Origin: Vicinamibacterales bacterium
Lineage (GTDB): Bacteria; Acidobacteriota; Vicinamibacteria; Vicinamibacterales; UBA8438
Reading direction: 5' to 3'
DNA: 5,385 nt
NCBI GenBank assembly: GCA_030745255.1
Contig: JASLOY010000282.1
Coordinates: forward strand, 1-5,385
Part shown: one piece after another, positions 1-5,385 of the stretch
Layout of the letters: every line of letters begins with the position of its first letter
Numbering within the stretch: the stretch's first letter is position 1
The notes under the pieces: model-generated
Told to the model about the DNA's origin: nothing
Databases searched by the model: none
Seen by the model: only the letters and a program-made list of their open reading frames with translations
Translations under genes and position numbers: made by a program

Positions 1-291
1 CGTGCTCCAGCTACCGGTGGTCTGGTCGAACGTGGCGATGTAGAGATCCTTCGGGTCTGCCGGCGCGACCGCCAGGTCTTCCCTGGCGCTGCAATACACC
101 ATGGTTCCATCGTCGGCGAACGAGAGCTCACCCTCGGCCCACATGGTGTTGATTGGTGCGCCAAAGTTGTGCACGGCAAGCTCCGCCCAGTTCTGTTGAG
201 CCGCCCAGGCCATGTTCGCACCGCCGGCGGCCGCAACCGTCATCACCGCACAGACGCACACTACGAGTCTTCTTGGTCTTCCTGTCAGCAT
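1..291 (-). CDS. Exported PD40/TolB-like beta-propeller protein (N-terminal fragment)
   Basis: This is the first 97 residues of a gene that runs off the left edge. The ATG (complement of 289-291) is preceded by AAGGGAG at 297-303 with a 5-nt gap, a strong ribosome site. Residues 1-30 form a signal peptide: a basic start (RPRR), a hydrophobic core (LVVCVCAVMTVAAA) and a probable cleavage near AWAA. The mature part starts a PD40-type blade. It has NTMWAEGELSFADDGTMVYC (residues 48-67), matching the family pattern 'EG-SFSPDG-Y', followed by DLYIATFD and GSWS (82-96), the usual 'DLY-S-GW' strand. PD40 proteins are periplasmic or outer-membrane-associated propellers. The full length, blade count and any fused domain (OmpA, peptidase) cannot be seen, so no specific function is assigned. 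The gene is transcribed divergently from the zinc-finger gene. Confidence 0.85.
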   Translation of the reverse strand, partial: MLTGRPRRLVVCVCAVMTVAAAGGANMAWAAQQNWAELAVHNFGAPINTMWAEGELSFADDGTMVYCSAREDLAVAPADPKDLYIATFDQTTGSWST

Positions 292-378
292 GTCTTCTCC
301 CTTGAGCCGTCCAGAGCTAGCATCGCACATCGGTGCCAGCAGATCGATGGGGCCGATGGCATCGAACGAACACTTGTT

Positions 379-391
379 GCCCGGGACGGGC
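379..391. repeat. Perfect 5-bp dyad next to a TAGAAT box
   Basis: GCCCG-GGA-CGGGC is a perfect inverted repeat with a 3-nt centre, ending immediately before TAGAAT (392-397) upstream of the zinc-finger gene. It could be a repressor half-site pair or a short hairpin in a transcript. A 5-bp GC dyad is also expected by chance in GC-rich DNA, so the functional reading is weak. Confidence 0.3.
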
Positions 392-452
392 TAGAATCTC
401 GAACCTGACCCGCGGGTTGCCGGATCCCCGCGTGCAAAGTCGCACGTCCAAC

Positions 453-458
453 AGGAGG
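453..458 (+). promoter_or_regulatory. Shine-Dalgarno site fixing the GTG start of the zinc-finger gene
   Basis: AGGAGG lies 7 nt ahead of the GTG at 466. It is a full match to the Shine-Dalgarno consensus and decides for the rare start codon. The same frame is open back to a TGA at 406-408 with no better start. Confidence 0.85.
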
Positions 459-465
459 CACGATA

Positions 466-1089
466 GTGGCAGAAGAAGACTCCACGGCTTCGCAGCAGGC
501 CGCGCCGGAACCAGAGCTGGCTCCGTATCTGATCGAAGCCGCGCGGTCGAGCCGTTCGAAGTGCCGTACGTGCAGACGCAAGATCGAGAAGGGCAAGCTA
601 CGGCTGGGCATTCTCCTCGAGGGACCATATGGCACCGGCTATCTGTGGCATCACCTCACGTGTGCGGCGCGGCGCCGTTTCGAGGACGTCGAAGCCGCCT
701 ACGCGGAGCAGGCGTTCGAGGACGGGCTCGATGTGCCCCCGCTGTCAAAGCTGCAGGCGCTCGAGGAGAAGGCAGCCAAGGAACGCGCGAATCGGAAAGA
801 GCCGCCATACGTGGAACGGGCACCCAGCGGCCGCTCGAAGTGCAAGAACTGCGGCGAGGCCATCGCCAAGGATGCACTGCGCGTCGTGCTGGCACGCGAA
901 GTCTCCTTCGGCAGCCAGGTCCGGGCGACCCCGATCAACGTCCATGCGGGCTGCGTGCGGGCGGAGCTGGATTCGGAAGACTGTATGACTGCCACCGACA
1001 GTTTCGAGGAGGAGCTGCGCCAGAACAGCAAGCTCGAGGCAGCTGTCGTCGACGAAGCCCTGGCGGCGGTCGGCGACCTGGAAGGCTAG
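466..1089 (+). CDS. Standalone tandem PARP-type zinc-finger protein
   Basis: A 207-residue cytoplasmic protein with no signal peptide or membrane segment. It starts at GTG behind a consensus AGGAGG. It contains two copies of the PARP-type (zf-PARP) finger, Cys-x2-Cys ... His-x2-Cys. Finger 1 has C33, C36, H63 and C66, preceded by YLIEAARSSRSKC. Finger 2 has C126, C129, H160 and C163, preceded by YVERAPSGRSKC. Both carry the family's 'Y-E-A-S-R-S-K-C-C-I-K-LR' pattern. The linker (67-115) is charged and probably helical, and the acidic tail (164-207) is without known motif. In eukaryotic PARP1 such paired fingers recognise DNA breaks. Here there is no WGR, regulatory or ADP-ribosyl transferase domain, so ADP-ribosylation is not implied. 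Single bacterial zf-PARP proteins of unknown role are known; DNA or nucleic-acid binding is inferred. No partner gene is evident next to it. Confidence 0.88.
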   Translation: MAEEDSTASQQAAPEPELAPYLIEAARSSRSKCRTCRRKIEKGKLRLGILLEGPYGTGYLWHHLTCAARRRFEDVEAAYAEQAFEDGLDVPPLSKLQALEEKAAKERANRKEPPYVERAPSGRSKCKNCGEAIAKDALRVVLAREVSFGSQVRATPINVHAGCVRAELDSEDCMTATDSFEEELRQNSKLEAAVVDEALAAVGDLEG

Positions 1090-1105
1090 CCAGTGCCGCA
1101 TCTCT

Positions 1106-1133
1106 CTGAGCTACGGCTTCTCACAGGTATAAT
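1106..1133 (+). promoter_or_regulatory. Candidate sigma-70-type promoter for the M6 protease gene
   Basis: A perfect TATAAT occurs at 1128-1133, between the zinc-finger stop and the protease start. With a 16-bp spacer the -35 position (1106-1111) reads CTGAGC, matching TTGACA at only three positions (the TGA core). The predicted transcript would start near 1140 with a leader of about 75 nt. The -10 is striking in GC-rich DNA, but the -35 is poor and there is no extended -10 TG. Confidence 0.4.
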
Positions 1134-1135
1134 CG

Positions 1136-1148
1136 GCTGATTCTCAGC
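1136..1148. repeat. Perfect dyad at the predicted transcription start
   Basis: GCTGA-TTC-TCAGC is a perfect 5-bp inverted repeat with a 3-nt centre, beginning two bases after the TATAAT box. Its position fits an operator or a 5'-end hairpin of the protease mRNA. Both roles are inferred from position only. Confidence 0.3.
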
Positions 1149-1215
1149 AGGCTATTCCGGACGTGCATCGCGTGCGGCTTCTGATGGCCGATTCGACTGA
1201 AATTGTGAGGTTGGA

Positions 1216-4008
1216 ATGCGGGTGACAGCTTGGTTGACGACCATTCTGGTCGCTGGGGCCGGCCTTGTTGGCCTCCCGGCCGCCGTCCAGCAGTCAGGGC
1301 CAGAGGCCGCCCAGTCGATGGTTGAATCGTTGGCACAGTTTCGTTTCGACCAGCTGGGCCATCCCCAAATCCAAAGCGATTCCATCCAGCCGGTGCTCGC
1401 GCCGAAGGAGCGGCCGCACAGGCTGCTGATTCTGCCGGTGCGTTTTACCGACACGGGGTACGACCGCTTTGCGGGGGATCCCGAGCAGGACGACAAGAAC
1501 CGCGCCTATTTCCAGGACCTCCTGTTTGCAGGCAGCCCGGACGACCCTGAGCCCGGGACCCTCTCGCACTATTACCGGCACCAGTCGCGCGGGCGCTACA
1601 ACGTTACCGGCGACATCTTCCCGGTCGTGGAGCTCAGGCAGCCGCTGCACTACTACGGGCGACCTGCGCAGAGCTCGGACGGGAGCTGGCGCAACGACGA
1701 GCGTGCCACCGATCTGGTGATCGACGCGCTGCAGGCGGCTTACGCGGCGGAGCCCGATTTCCCCTGGCAGGACTACGACCAATGGGACCCTGGGGACTTC
1801 GATGGCGACGGCAACCGCGACGAGCCCGACGGTTACCTGGACCATTTCATCCTGATCGTCGCCGGCAAGGGGCAGTCCTCGTGCCAGGGTCTCTTCAAAC
1901 TCGACGAGAAGCTCAACGCCAACGCCACGGCCGAGGCGTTCTTCGGGCTGACACCGGCCGAACAGGCCTGTGCCGACCGCATCTGGCCGCACCGCTTCGC
2001 CCTGAGCCAGAACCTGGACAGCGGTCCGGTCGTGAACGGACGGATGAACGTGCGGGGCGGTGTCGACATCGGCACCGGCATGTGGGTGCTGGACTACAAC
2101 ATGCAGTCCGAGTACACCGAGCCGTCGACCTTCATCCACGAGTTTGGACACTCGTTGGGACTGCCGGACATCTATGCGCGGTCGACCAACAACTCGACTG
2201 CGGCCTGGGAGGCGATGTCCAGCACCGCGTCTCCCGAGCCTCAGGAGCTGAGCGCCTGGTCCCGCACTGTCCTGGGATGGCTGACACCATGCGTGGTACG
2301 ACCGCGCGATCTCGGAGGCGCGCGCACGGGGTCGCTGCATCTGAAGACCATGAACGACTGGAGCGGCGCTGCCGGCTACGTCACCGCCGATGGCCTCTGT
2401 GATGCCGTCATGGTGATTCTGCCGCCCAAGTTTCGCGACATCGAGATGGGGCCGCTGGGCGCCCCGCAGGGCGGCCAGGCCGTCTACTCGGGCCAGGGGA
2501 ACGACATGAATCGCACGCTGGCGCGGACCTTCGACCTGCGCGCCGTGGCGGCAGATGAACCGGTGGTGATGCGTCTGGACGCGTGGTTCGTTATCGAGGC
2601 GGAGTGGGACTACCTCTATGTGGAGGCGGCGGGGAGGGGAGAGCCGTTCCGGCGGATCATGCCCATGGACAAGGGCACCCCAGACGACACCGAGAGCGTC
2701 ATGCCCTCGCGCCGAGGGCACGAAGGTGCCGGCTCGCTACCCGGTTTCACCGGGCGCAGCGGCGACCTGGACGGTGACGGCAAGGTGGAGACCGCCGAGG
2801 GCTGTGACCCCGGCGTCCAACGGACGCTGGCGGAAGACCGGGTCGGTTCCGCCACGACGGACCCCTGTGAGGCGGCGCAGTGGGTCGAGGCGAGCTTCGA
2901 CCTCGGCGAGTACCGCGGTCGTGAGGTGACCGTCCGGTTCACCTACTTCACCGACATGGCGGCGGTCGAGGACGGCGCCCTGCTCGACAACGTAGCGATT
3001 CCCGCGATCGGCTTCAGCGAGGACTTCGAGGGGGATGACCTGACGGGGTGGCAGGCCCGTGGCTTCACCCTGTCGCCGGGTCGGTATCACCTGCCGGTGC
3101 CGCACTTCTACATGCTCGAGTACCGCGACCCCTACCGGGAGTTCGCAAGCGTCAAGAATTACGACCAGGCCCTGTCACACCCCGGGTTCACATTCTTCCC
3201 GGAGCCGGACGGAGACATGTCGGCCGTGAACGTCAACTACCGGCCCGGTGTGGTGATGTGGTACTACAACGGCGAGTATCTGTGGAGCCAGAACGAACCG
3301 GCCGAAACGGGACCGGGACGCGGCTTCCTCCTGGTAGTGGATTCCACCCCGCAGGAATTCGAGATCCCGGCTGTGCCCCAGCAGTATTTTCAGTCGGTTC
3401 AGGGTTGGACGTCCTGGGAGCTCGACGAGACGGCGCAGCCGCTGCTGCGCGACCGCTTCGTCGACACGATGTGCTTCCAGCGGCGGCCCGAATACTACTC
3501 GACGGATGTGGCTCCGGAGGACGCGGCGCGCTGCGCCGGGGTGCTGGTCGACGGGAGGCCCCCCGTCGAGCAGTTGAGCTGGAATGACCGCAGCTTGATG
3601 TATGGCTACGCCATCATCAACGAATTCCTGCCTGGGCCCGAGCGGCGTTCACGCAAGTCCGCCGGCACCTTGTTCGACCTGCGCATTCGCGACGGCCAGA
3701 CCCAGTACCGCCTTTACGACAGGGCGCTCCGCGGCATGCACTCGGCCGATGCGCCGTTCGCCGTCGAAGACTTTGCCGACGGTCTCGAGATCTACAGCGC
3801 GCAGGATGGCGTGATGACCCGGCAGTCGGCGACACCGTTCGAGGCGGTGAGCGAATTCACCGACGAGCGACCGAATCGCTACCAGAACCCCAGGCTGCCG
3901 TTCGGGGGCGCAGACATCCCTGACGCGGGGTTCGGCTACACGCTCGGGCGACCAGACCGCGGTGCTCCCGAGGGCAGTGTCGTGCGCATGGACTTCCGCT
4001 GGCGTTAA
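1216..4008 (+). CDS. Secreted M6 family (immune inhibitor A-like) zinc metalloprotease
   Basis: A 930-residue extracellular zinc endopeptidase. The ATG follows TGAGG at 1206-1210. Residues 1-24 are a signal peptide, followed by a short probable propeptide (25-65). The catalytic domain (about 66-360) begins at HRLLILPVRFTD. It includes a Ca-binding style loop with D194, D196, D198 and D205, then the zinc site HEFGHSLGLPD (H308, E309, H312, D318). The Met-turn region WEAMSS (M334) and the family's LSAWSRTVLGWL follow. Residues 455-600 match the MAM-like domain of InhA proteins (WDYLYVE; FDLGEYRGREVTVRFTYFTD; LLDNVAI), but with an insertion carrying an EF-hand loop (D517-E528). Residues about 615-930 fit the VEG-like domain (FYMLEYRDPY; RPGVVMWYYN; GRGFLLVVDS). 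Eight cysteines are present. There is no sorting or membrane anchor, so release to the medium or periplasm is likely. The protein substrate is unknown. The gene may be co-transcribed with the propeller gene downstream. Confidence 0.95.
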   Translation: MRVTAWLTTILVAGAGLVGLPAAVQQSGPEAAQSMVESLAQFRFDQLGHPQIQSDSIQPVLAPKERPHRLLILPVRFTDTGYDRFAGDPEQDDKNRAYFQDLLFAGSPDDPEPGTLSHYYRHQSRGRYNVTGDIFPVVELRQPLHYYGRPAQSSDGSWRNDERATDLVIDALQAAYAAEPDFPWQDYDQWDPGDFDGDGNRDEPDGYLDHFILIVAGKGQSSCQGLFKLDEKLNANATAEAFFGLTPAEQACADRIWPHRFALSQNLDSGPVVNGRMNVRGGVDIGTGMWVLDYNMQSEYTEPSTFIHEFGHSLGLPDIYARSTNNSTAAWEAMSSTASPEPQELSAWSRTVLGWLTPCVVRPRDLGGARTGSLHLKTMNDWSGAAGYVTADGLCDAVMVILPPKFRDIEMGPLGAPQGGQAVYSGQGNDMNRTLARTFDLRAVAADEPVVMRLDAWFVIEAEWDYLYVEAAGRGEPFRRIMPMDKGTPDDTESVMPSRRGHEGAGSLPGFTGRSGDLDGDGKVETAEGCDPGVQRTLAEDRVGSATTDPCEAAQWVEASFDLGEYRGREVTVRFTYFTDMAAVEDGALLDNVAIPAIGFSEDFEGDDLTGWQARGFTLSPGRYHLPVPHFYMLEYRDPYREFASVKNYDQALSHPGFTFFPEPDGDMSAVNVNYRPGVVMWYYNGEYLWSQNEPAETGPGRGFLLVVDSTPQEFEIPAVPQQYFQSVQGWTSWELDETAQPLLRDRFVDTMCFQRRPEYYSTDVAPEDAARCAGVLVDGRPPVEQLSWNDRSLMYGYAIINEFLPGPERRSRKSAGTLFDLRIRDGQTQYRLYDRALRGMHSADAPFAVEDFADGLEIYSAQDGVMTRQSATPFEAVSEFTDERPNRYQNPRLPFGGADIPDAGFGYTLGRPDRGAPEGSVVRMDFRWR

Positions 4009-4037
4009 TGCGGGATTCATGCCTTTTACCAATCCGG

Positions 4038-4058
4038 CTGGAACCGTCGCCGTTCCAG
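4038..4058 (+). terminator. Hairpin between the protease and propeller genes
   Basis: CTGGAAC and GTTCCAG form a perfect 7-bp stem around a 7-nt loop, starting 29 nt after the protease stop. There is no T-run after it, so it is not a classical intrinsic terminator. It could instead be a partial terminator, a 3'-end stabilising or processing hairpin, or an operator for the next gene. Confidence 0.3.
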
Positions 4059-4082
4059 ACGTCAAGCCAGATCTTCTCAGAC

Positions 4083-4087
4083 GGAGG
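4083..4087 (+). promoter_or_regulatory. Ribosome site choosing the internal ATG of the propeller gene
   Basis: GGAGG lies 6 nt ahead of the ATG at 4094. The reading frame is open further upstream, to an ATG at 3962 inside the protease gene. The Shine-Dalgarno and the signal peptide that begins exactly at 4094 show that this is the true start. Confidence 0.85.
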
Positions 4088-4093
4088 TGCCGG

Positions 4094-5107
4094 ATGAACC
4101 GAGTCAAGACTTTGCTGCGGTGGGTCGTCTCGTTGTCGGTGGCCGCTATCGTCGCCGCGATTGGCATCGCCAACGCCCAGTCGCCGTCGTCCGGGCGACT
4201 TCTGGTCCTGCTCAGGGATGCGAGCGCGCTGGCGATCGTCGACCCCGCGAGCGGCGCCGTGCTTGGACGAGTGCCGACCGTGAGGGATCCTCATGAGGTG
4301 ACAGCATCGGCCGACGGCCGGTGGGCGTTTGTGGCGAGTATGGTCGAAGGAATTTCGGTCATCGACATCGAAGCCCAGGAGGAAGTCCGCCGGGTCGATA
4401 CTGGCGCAGGTAGCCGGACGCACGACGTGCTCTTCGCTGAGGGGAAGGTGTACTTCACCATCGAAGGTCACCAGTCGATTGGGCGCTACGACCCCTCCAC
4501 GAATGAGATCGAGTGGACACTCGAGATCGGTCAGGAGGGTACGCACCTGCTGGTCCTCGACGAGGATACGAACACCATGTTCGTGCCGAACACGCGCTCG
4601 AACTCGGTCACGATGATCGAGGGCGTCATGGGCGGCCCCTCCGCCTCGACGCTCACCGTGATTCCGGTGCCGGGAGACTTGCCCGAAGGCATCGACCTGT
4701 CGCCAGACGGCCGGGAGATCTGGACGGCGACCCGGAACGACGGCGGTGTGTCGATTATCGATGTCGCGAGCCGGAGGGTCGTCGAAACACTCGACCTCGG
4801 GATGAAGGACGCGAATCGACTGAAGTTCACGCCAGATGGCCGAGTGTTGATCATCGACGGCGAAGCGGCGTCCCTGGTGGTGATGGACGCGGCGTCACGG
4901 ACAGAAATCAAGCGAGTGACGCTGGGCACGACGGACACTGGCGACGGCGCGGTGCTGGTCGCGCCGGACGGCACGCGTGCGTTTCTTGGGCTGAGAGCCG
5001 CCGACCGGGTGGCGGTGGTGGATTTGAACACGCTCGAGGTGACACAAGAGATGCCGATGGGTGACGGCGCCGGCCCCGGCTGTATGTACTGGATCGGGGC
5101 GAGCTGA
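4094..5107 (+). CDS. Exported YVTN/YncE-type beta-propeller protein
   Basis: A 337-residue protein. Residues 1-28 are a clear signal peptide (MNRVKTLLR, hydrophobic core, cleavage after IANA before QS). The rest is a repeated beta-propeller of YVTN type. Each blade has a 'PDGR-hhhh-N/DG-hSVID-h-Rhhh-h-G' pattern, for example SADGRWAFVA with ISVIDIEAQEEVRRV (72-101), SPDGREIWTA with VSIIDVASRRVVETL (203-233), TPDGRVLIID with LVVMDAASRTEIKRV (246-275), and APDGTRAFLG with VAVVDLNTLEVTQEM (290-320). The length suits about seven blades. There is no CxxCH haem site and only one cysteine (C330), so it is not a cytochrome or a lipoprotein. Such propellers act as periplasmic binding or scaffold proteins; the ligand is unknown. 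It starts 85 bp after the protease gene in the same direction, so a two-gene operon is plausible but not shown. It converges on the VWFA-related gene 22 bp downstream. Confidence 0.88.
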   Translation: MNRVKTLLRWVVSLSVAAIVAAIGIANAQSPSSGRLLVLLRDASALAIVDPASGAVLGRVPTVRDPHEVTASADGRWAFVASMVEGISVIDIEAQEEVRRVDTGAGSRTHDVLFAEGKVYFTIEGHQSIGRYDPSTNEIEWTLEIGQEGTHLLVLDEDTNTMFVPNTRSNSVTMIEGVMGGPSASTLTVIPVPGDLPEGIDLSPDGREIWTATRNDGGVSIIDVASRRVVETLDLGMKDANRLKFTPDGRVLIIDGEAASLVVMDAASRTEIKRVTLGTTDTGDGAVLVAPDGTRAFLGLRAADRVAVVDLNTLEVTQEMPMGDGAGPGCMYWIGAS

Positions 5108-5127
5108 CTGACACCCCTTGACAACGC

Positions 5128-5146
5128 CATCACCGCAACGGTGGTG
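5128..5146. terminator. Hairpin at the junction of two convergent genes
   Basis: An 8-bp stem (5128-5135 with 5139-5146, one T-G wobble) closes a CAA loop. An outer CGCC/GGCG pairing (5125-5128 with 5149-5152) is possible as an alternative base. It overlaps the stop codon of the minus-strand gene and lies 20 nt past the propeller stop. Neither strand has a following T-run, so termination by this hairpin alone is uncertain; it could serve both converging transcripts. Confidence 0.3.
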
Positions 5147-5385
5147 CCGGCGTGCTCCTGACCGTCATTCCCGAACTGGTCACACCGACCGTGATCTCAT
5201 CGGGCGGAATCAGCCCGCCGGGCCGCGCATACGCGACAACGTACTGGTTGGCCAGCTCGTGTACGACTTGCGCGAACAGCTCGGCCAAGGCCGATGTGTC
5301 GCCCAGCTCATCACGACGCCCCCCGGTGACCTCCGGGAGCTGCTCGAGGAGTGAGGCCCGCTCTCGATCTCCAAACGCGTCAAGA
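5130..5385 (-). CDS. VWFA-related Acidobacterial-type domain protein (C-terminal fragment)
   Basis: The last 84 residues of a minus-strand gene that continues past the right edge; its TGA is the complement of 5130-5132. The fragment reads LLEQLPEVTGGRRDELGD, then SALAELFAQVVHELANQYVV, then AYARPGGLIPPDEITVGV, ending in RSTPAPPLR. This is the typical end of TIGR03436-type proteins: a Leu/Ala-rich helix 'TGG ... L ... h-ELxxQYxhxY-P', then a short strand 'I-V-V-G-TVRS-P'. In this family a von Willebrand A fold, often with a MIDAS metal site and an export signal, lies upstream; those parts are outside the window. The function of the family is unknown. The gene ends 22 bp from the propeller gene, facing it. 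The family is common in Acidobacteriota, so this fragment is the main clue to the host. Confidence 0.78.
   Translation of the reverse strand, partial: LDAFGDRERASLLEQLPEVTGGRRDELGDTSALAELFAQVVHELANQYVVAYARPGGLIPPDEITVGVTSSGMTVRSTPAPPLR

Larger units (their letters stand above)
292..465. promoter_or_regulatory. Divergent intergenic region between the PD40 gene and the zinc-finger gene
   Basis: These 174 bp separate two divergently transcribed genes, so promoters for both must lie here or overlap the gene starts. On the plus strand a TAGAAT at 392-397 resembles a -10 box, about 70 bp ahead of the GTG start. No matching -35 is visible: the nearby TTGTTG at 374-379 is only 12 bp away, too close. 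No convincing minus-strand promoter was found. The region also holds the dyad listed at 379-391. The promoter role is inferred from gene orientation, not from clear boxes. Confidence 0.45.

Noticed and set aside
205..291. Lipoprotein or Tat signal in the PD40 leader (VCVC, RPRR)
   Set aside because: The residue before each cysteine is Val, not Gly/Ala/Ser, so there is no lipobox. The arginine pair is followed by LVV rather than the Tat x-F-L-K pattern. An ordinary Sec signal fits better.
369..397. Full sigma-70 promoter with TAGAAT at 392-397
   Set aside because: At spacers of 15-18 bp the -35 positions do not resemble TTGACA, and the TTGTTG nearby is only 12 bp away.
466..1089. A bacterial ADP-ribosylation system around the PARP fingers
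   Set aside because: No ADP-ribosyl transferase, macrodomain or glycohydrolase gene is present in the window, so the fingers alone do not support such a system.
333..1109. 258-codon plus-strand frame overlapping the zinc-finger gene
   Set aside because: The translation is Arg/Gly/Ala-rich and without motifs, while the other frame has two conserved zinc fingers and a consensus ribosome site. It is a shadow.
1294..2721. Long 475-codon open frame on the minus strand inside the protease gene
   Set aside because: It is antisense to a gene with clear M6 motifs. GC-rich coding DNA often leaves such frames open; the product is rich in Arg, Val and His with no recognisable domain, and it has no ribosome site worth naming.
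3962..4093. Upstream start of the propeller gene inside the protease gene
   Set aside because: The extra 44 residues would precede an intact signal peptide, and the GGAGG site is placed for the ATG at 4094.
5118..5354. 78-codon plus-strand frame at the right end
   Set aside because: It is antisense to the VWFA-related fragment, has no ribosome site and shows no recognisable motif.

Overview
The window reads as a chromosomal stretch from a GC-rich, didermic, free-living bacterium, most likely an Acidobacteriota member (Vicinamibacteria-like). The best taxonomic hint is at the right edge. There, a minus-strand fragment carries the C-terminal signature of the 'VWFA-related Acidobacterial domain' family (TIGR03436), with the motif ELANQYVVAYARP. 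The assignment is an inference from remembered families; no search was run. There are no mobile elements, tRNA or rRNA genes, or CRISPR arrays.

Layout, left to right. (1) 1-291, minus strand: the N-terminal 97 residues of an exported PD40/TolB-type beta-propeller protein, cut by the window edge. (2) 292-465: a 174-bp divergent intergenic region. (3) 466-1089, plus strand: a small 207-residue protein with two PARP-type zinc fingers and no catalytic domain; it is the only gene here without an export signal. (4) 1090-1215: a spacer with a TATAAT box and a small dyad. (5) 1216-4008, plus strand: a 930-residue secreted M6 (immune inhibitor A-like) metalloprotease with HEFGH active site, MAM-like and VEG-like domains, plus an unusual EF-hand/cysteine insertion. 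(6) 4094-5107, plus strand: a 337-residue exported YVTN-type beta-propeller, 85 bp downstream and possibly co-transcribed. (7) 5130-5385, minus strand: the convergent VWFA-related C-terminus, cut by the right edge.

How they fit together: four of the five genes encode, or probably encode, exported proteins (two propellers, a protease and a VWA-type protein). This looks like envelope or extracellular biology rather than a pathway with a defined substrate. The M6 protease and the YVTN propeller are the only plausible operon pair. The zinc-finger gene sits alone between divergent and downstream promoters. By analogy to PARP1 fingers it would be expected to bind DNA ends or nicks, but nothing in the neighbourhood confirms that. 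The most interesting item is this standalone tandem PARP-finger protein. I found no convincing multi-gene defence system or other new system.
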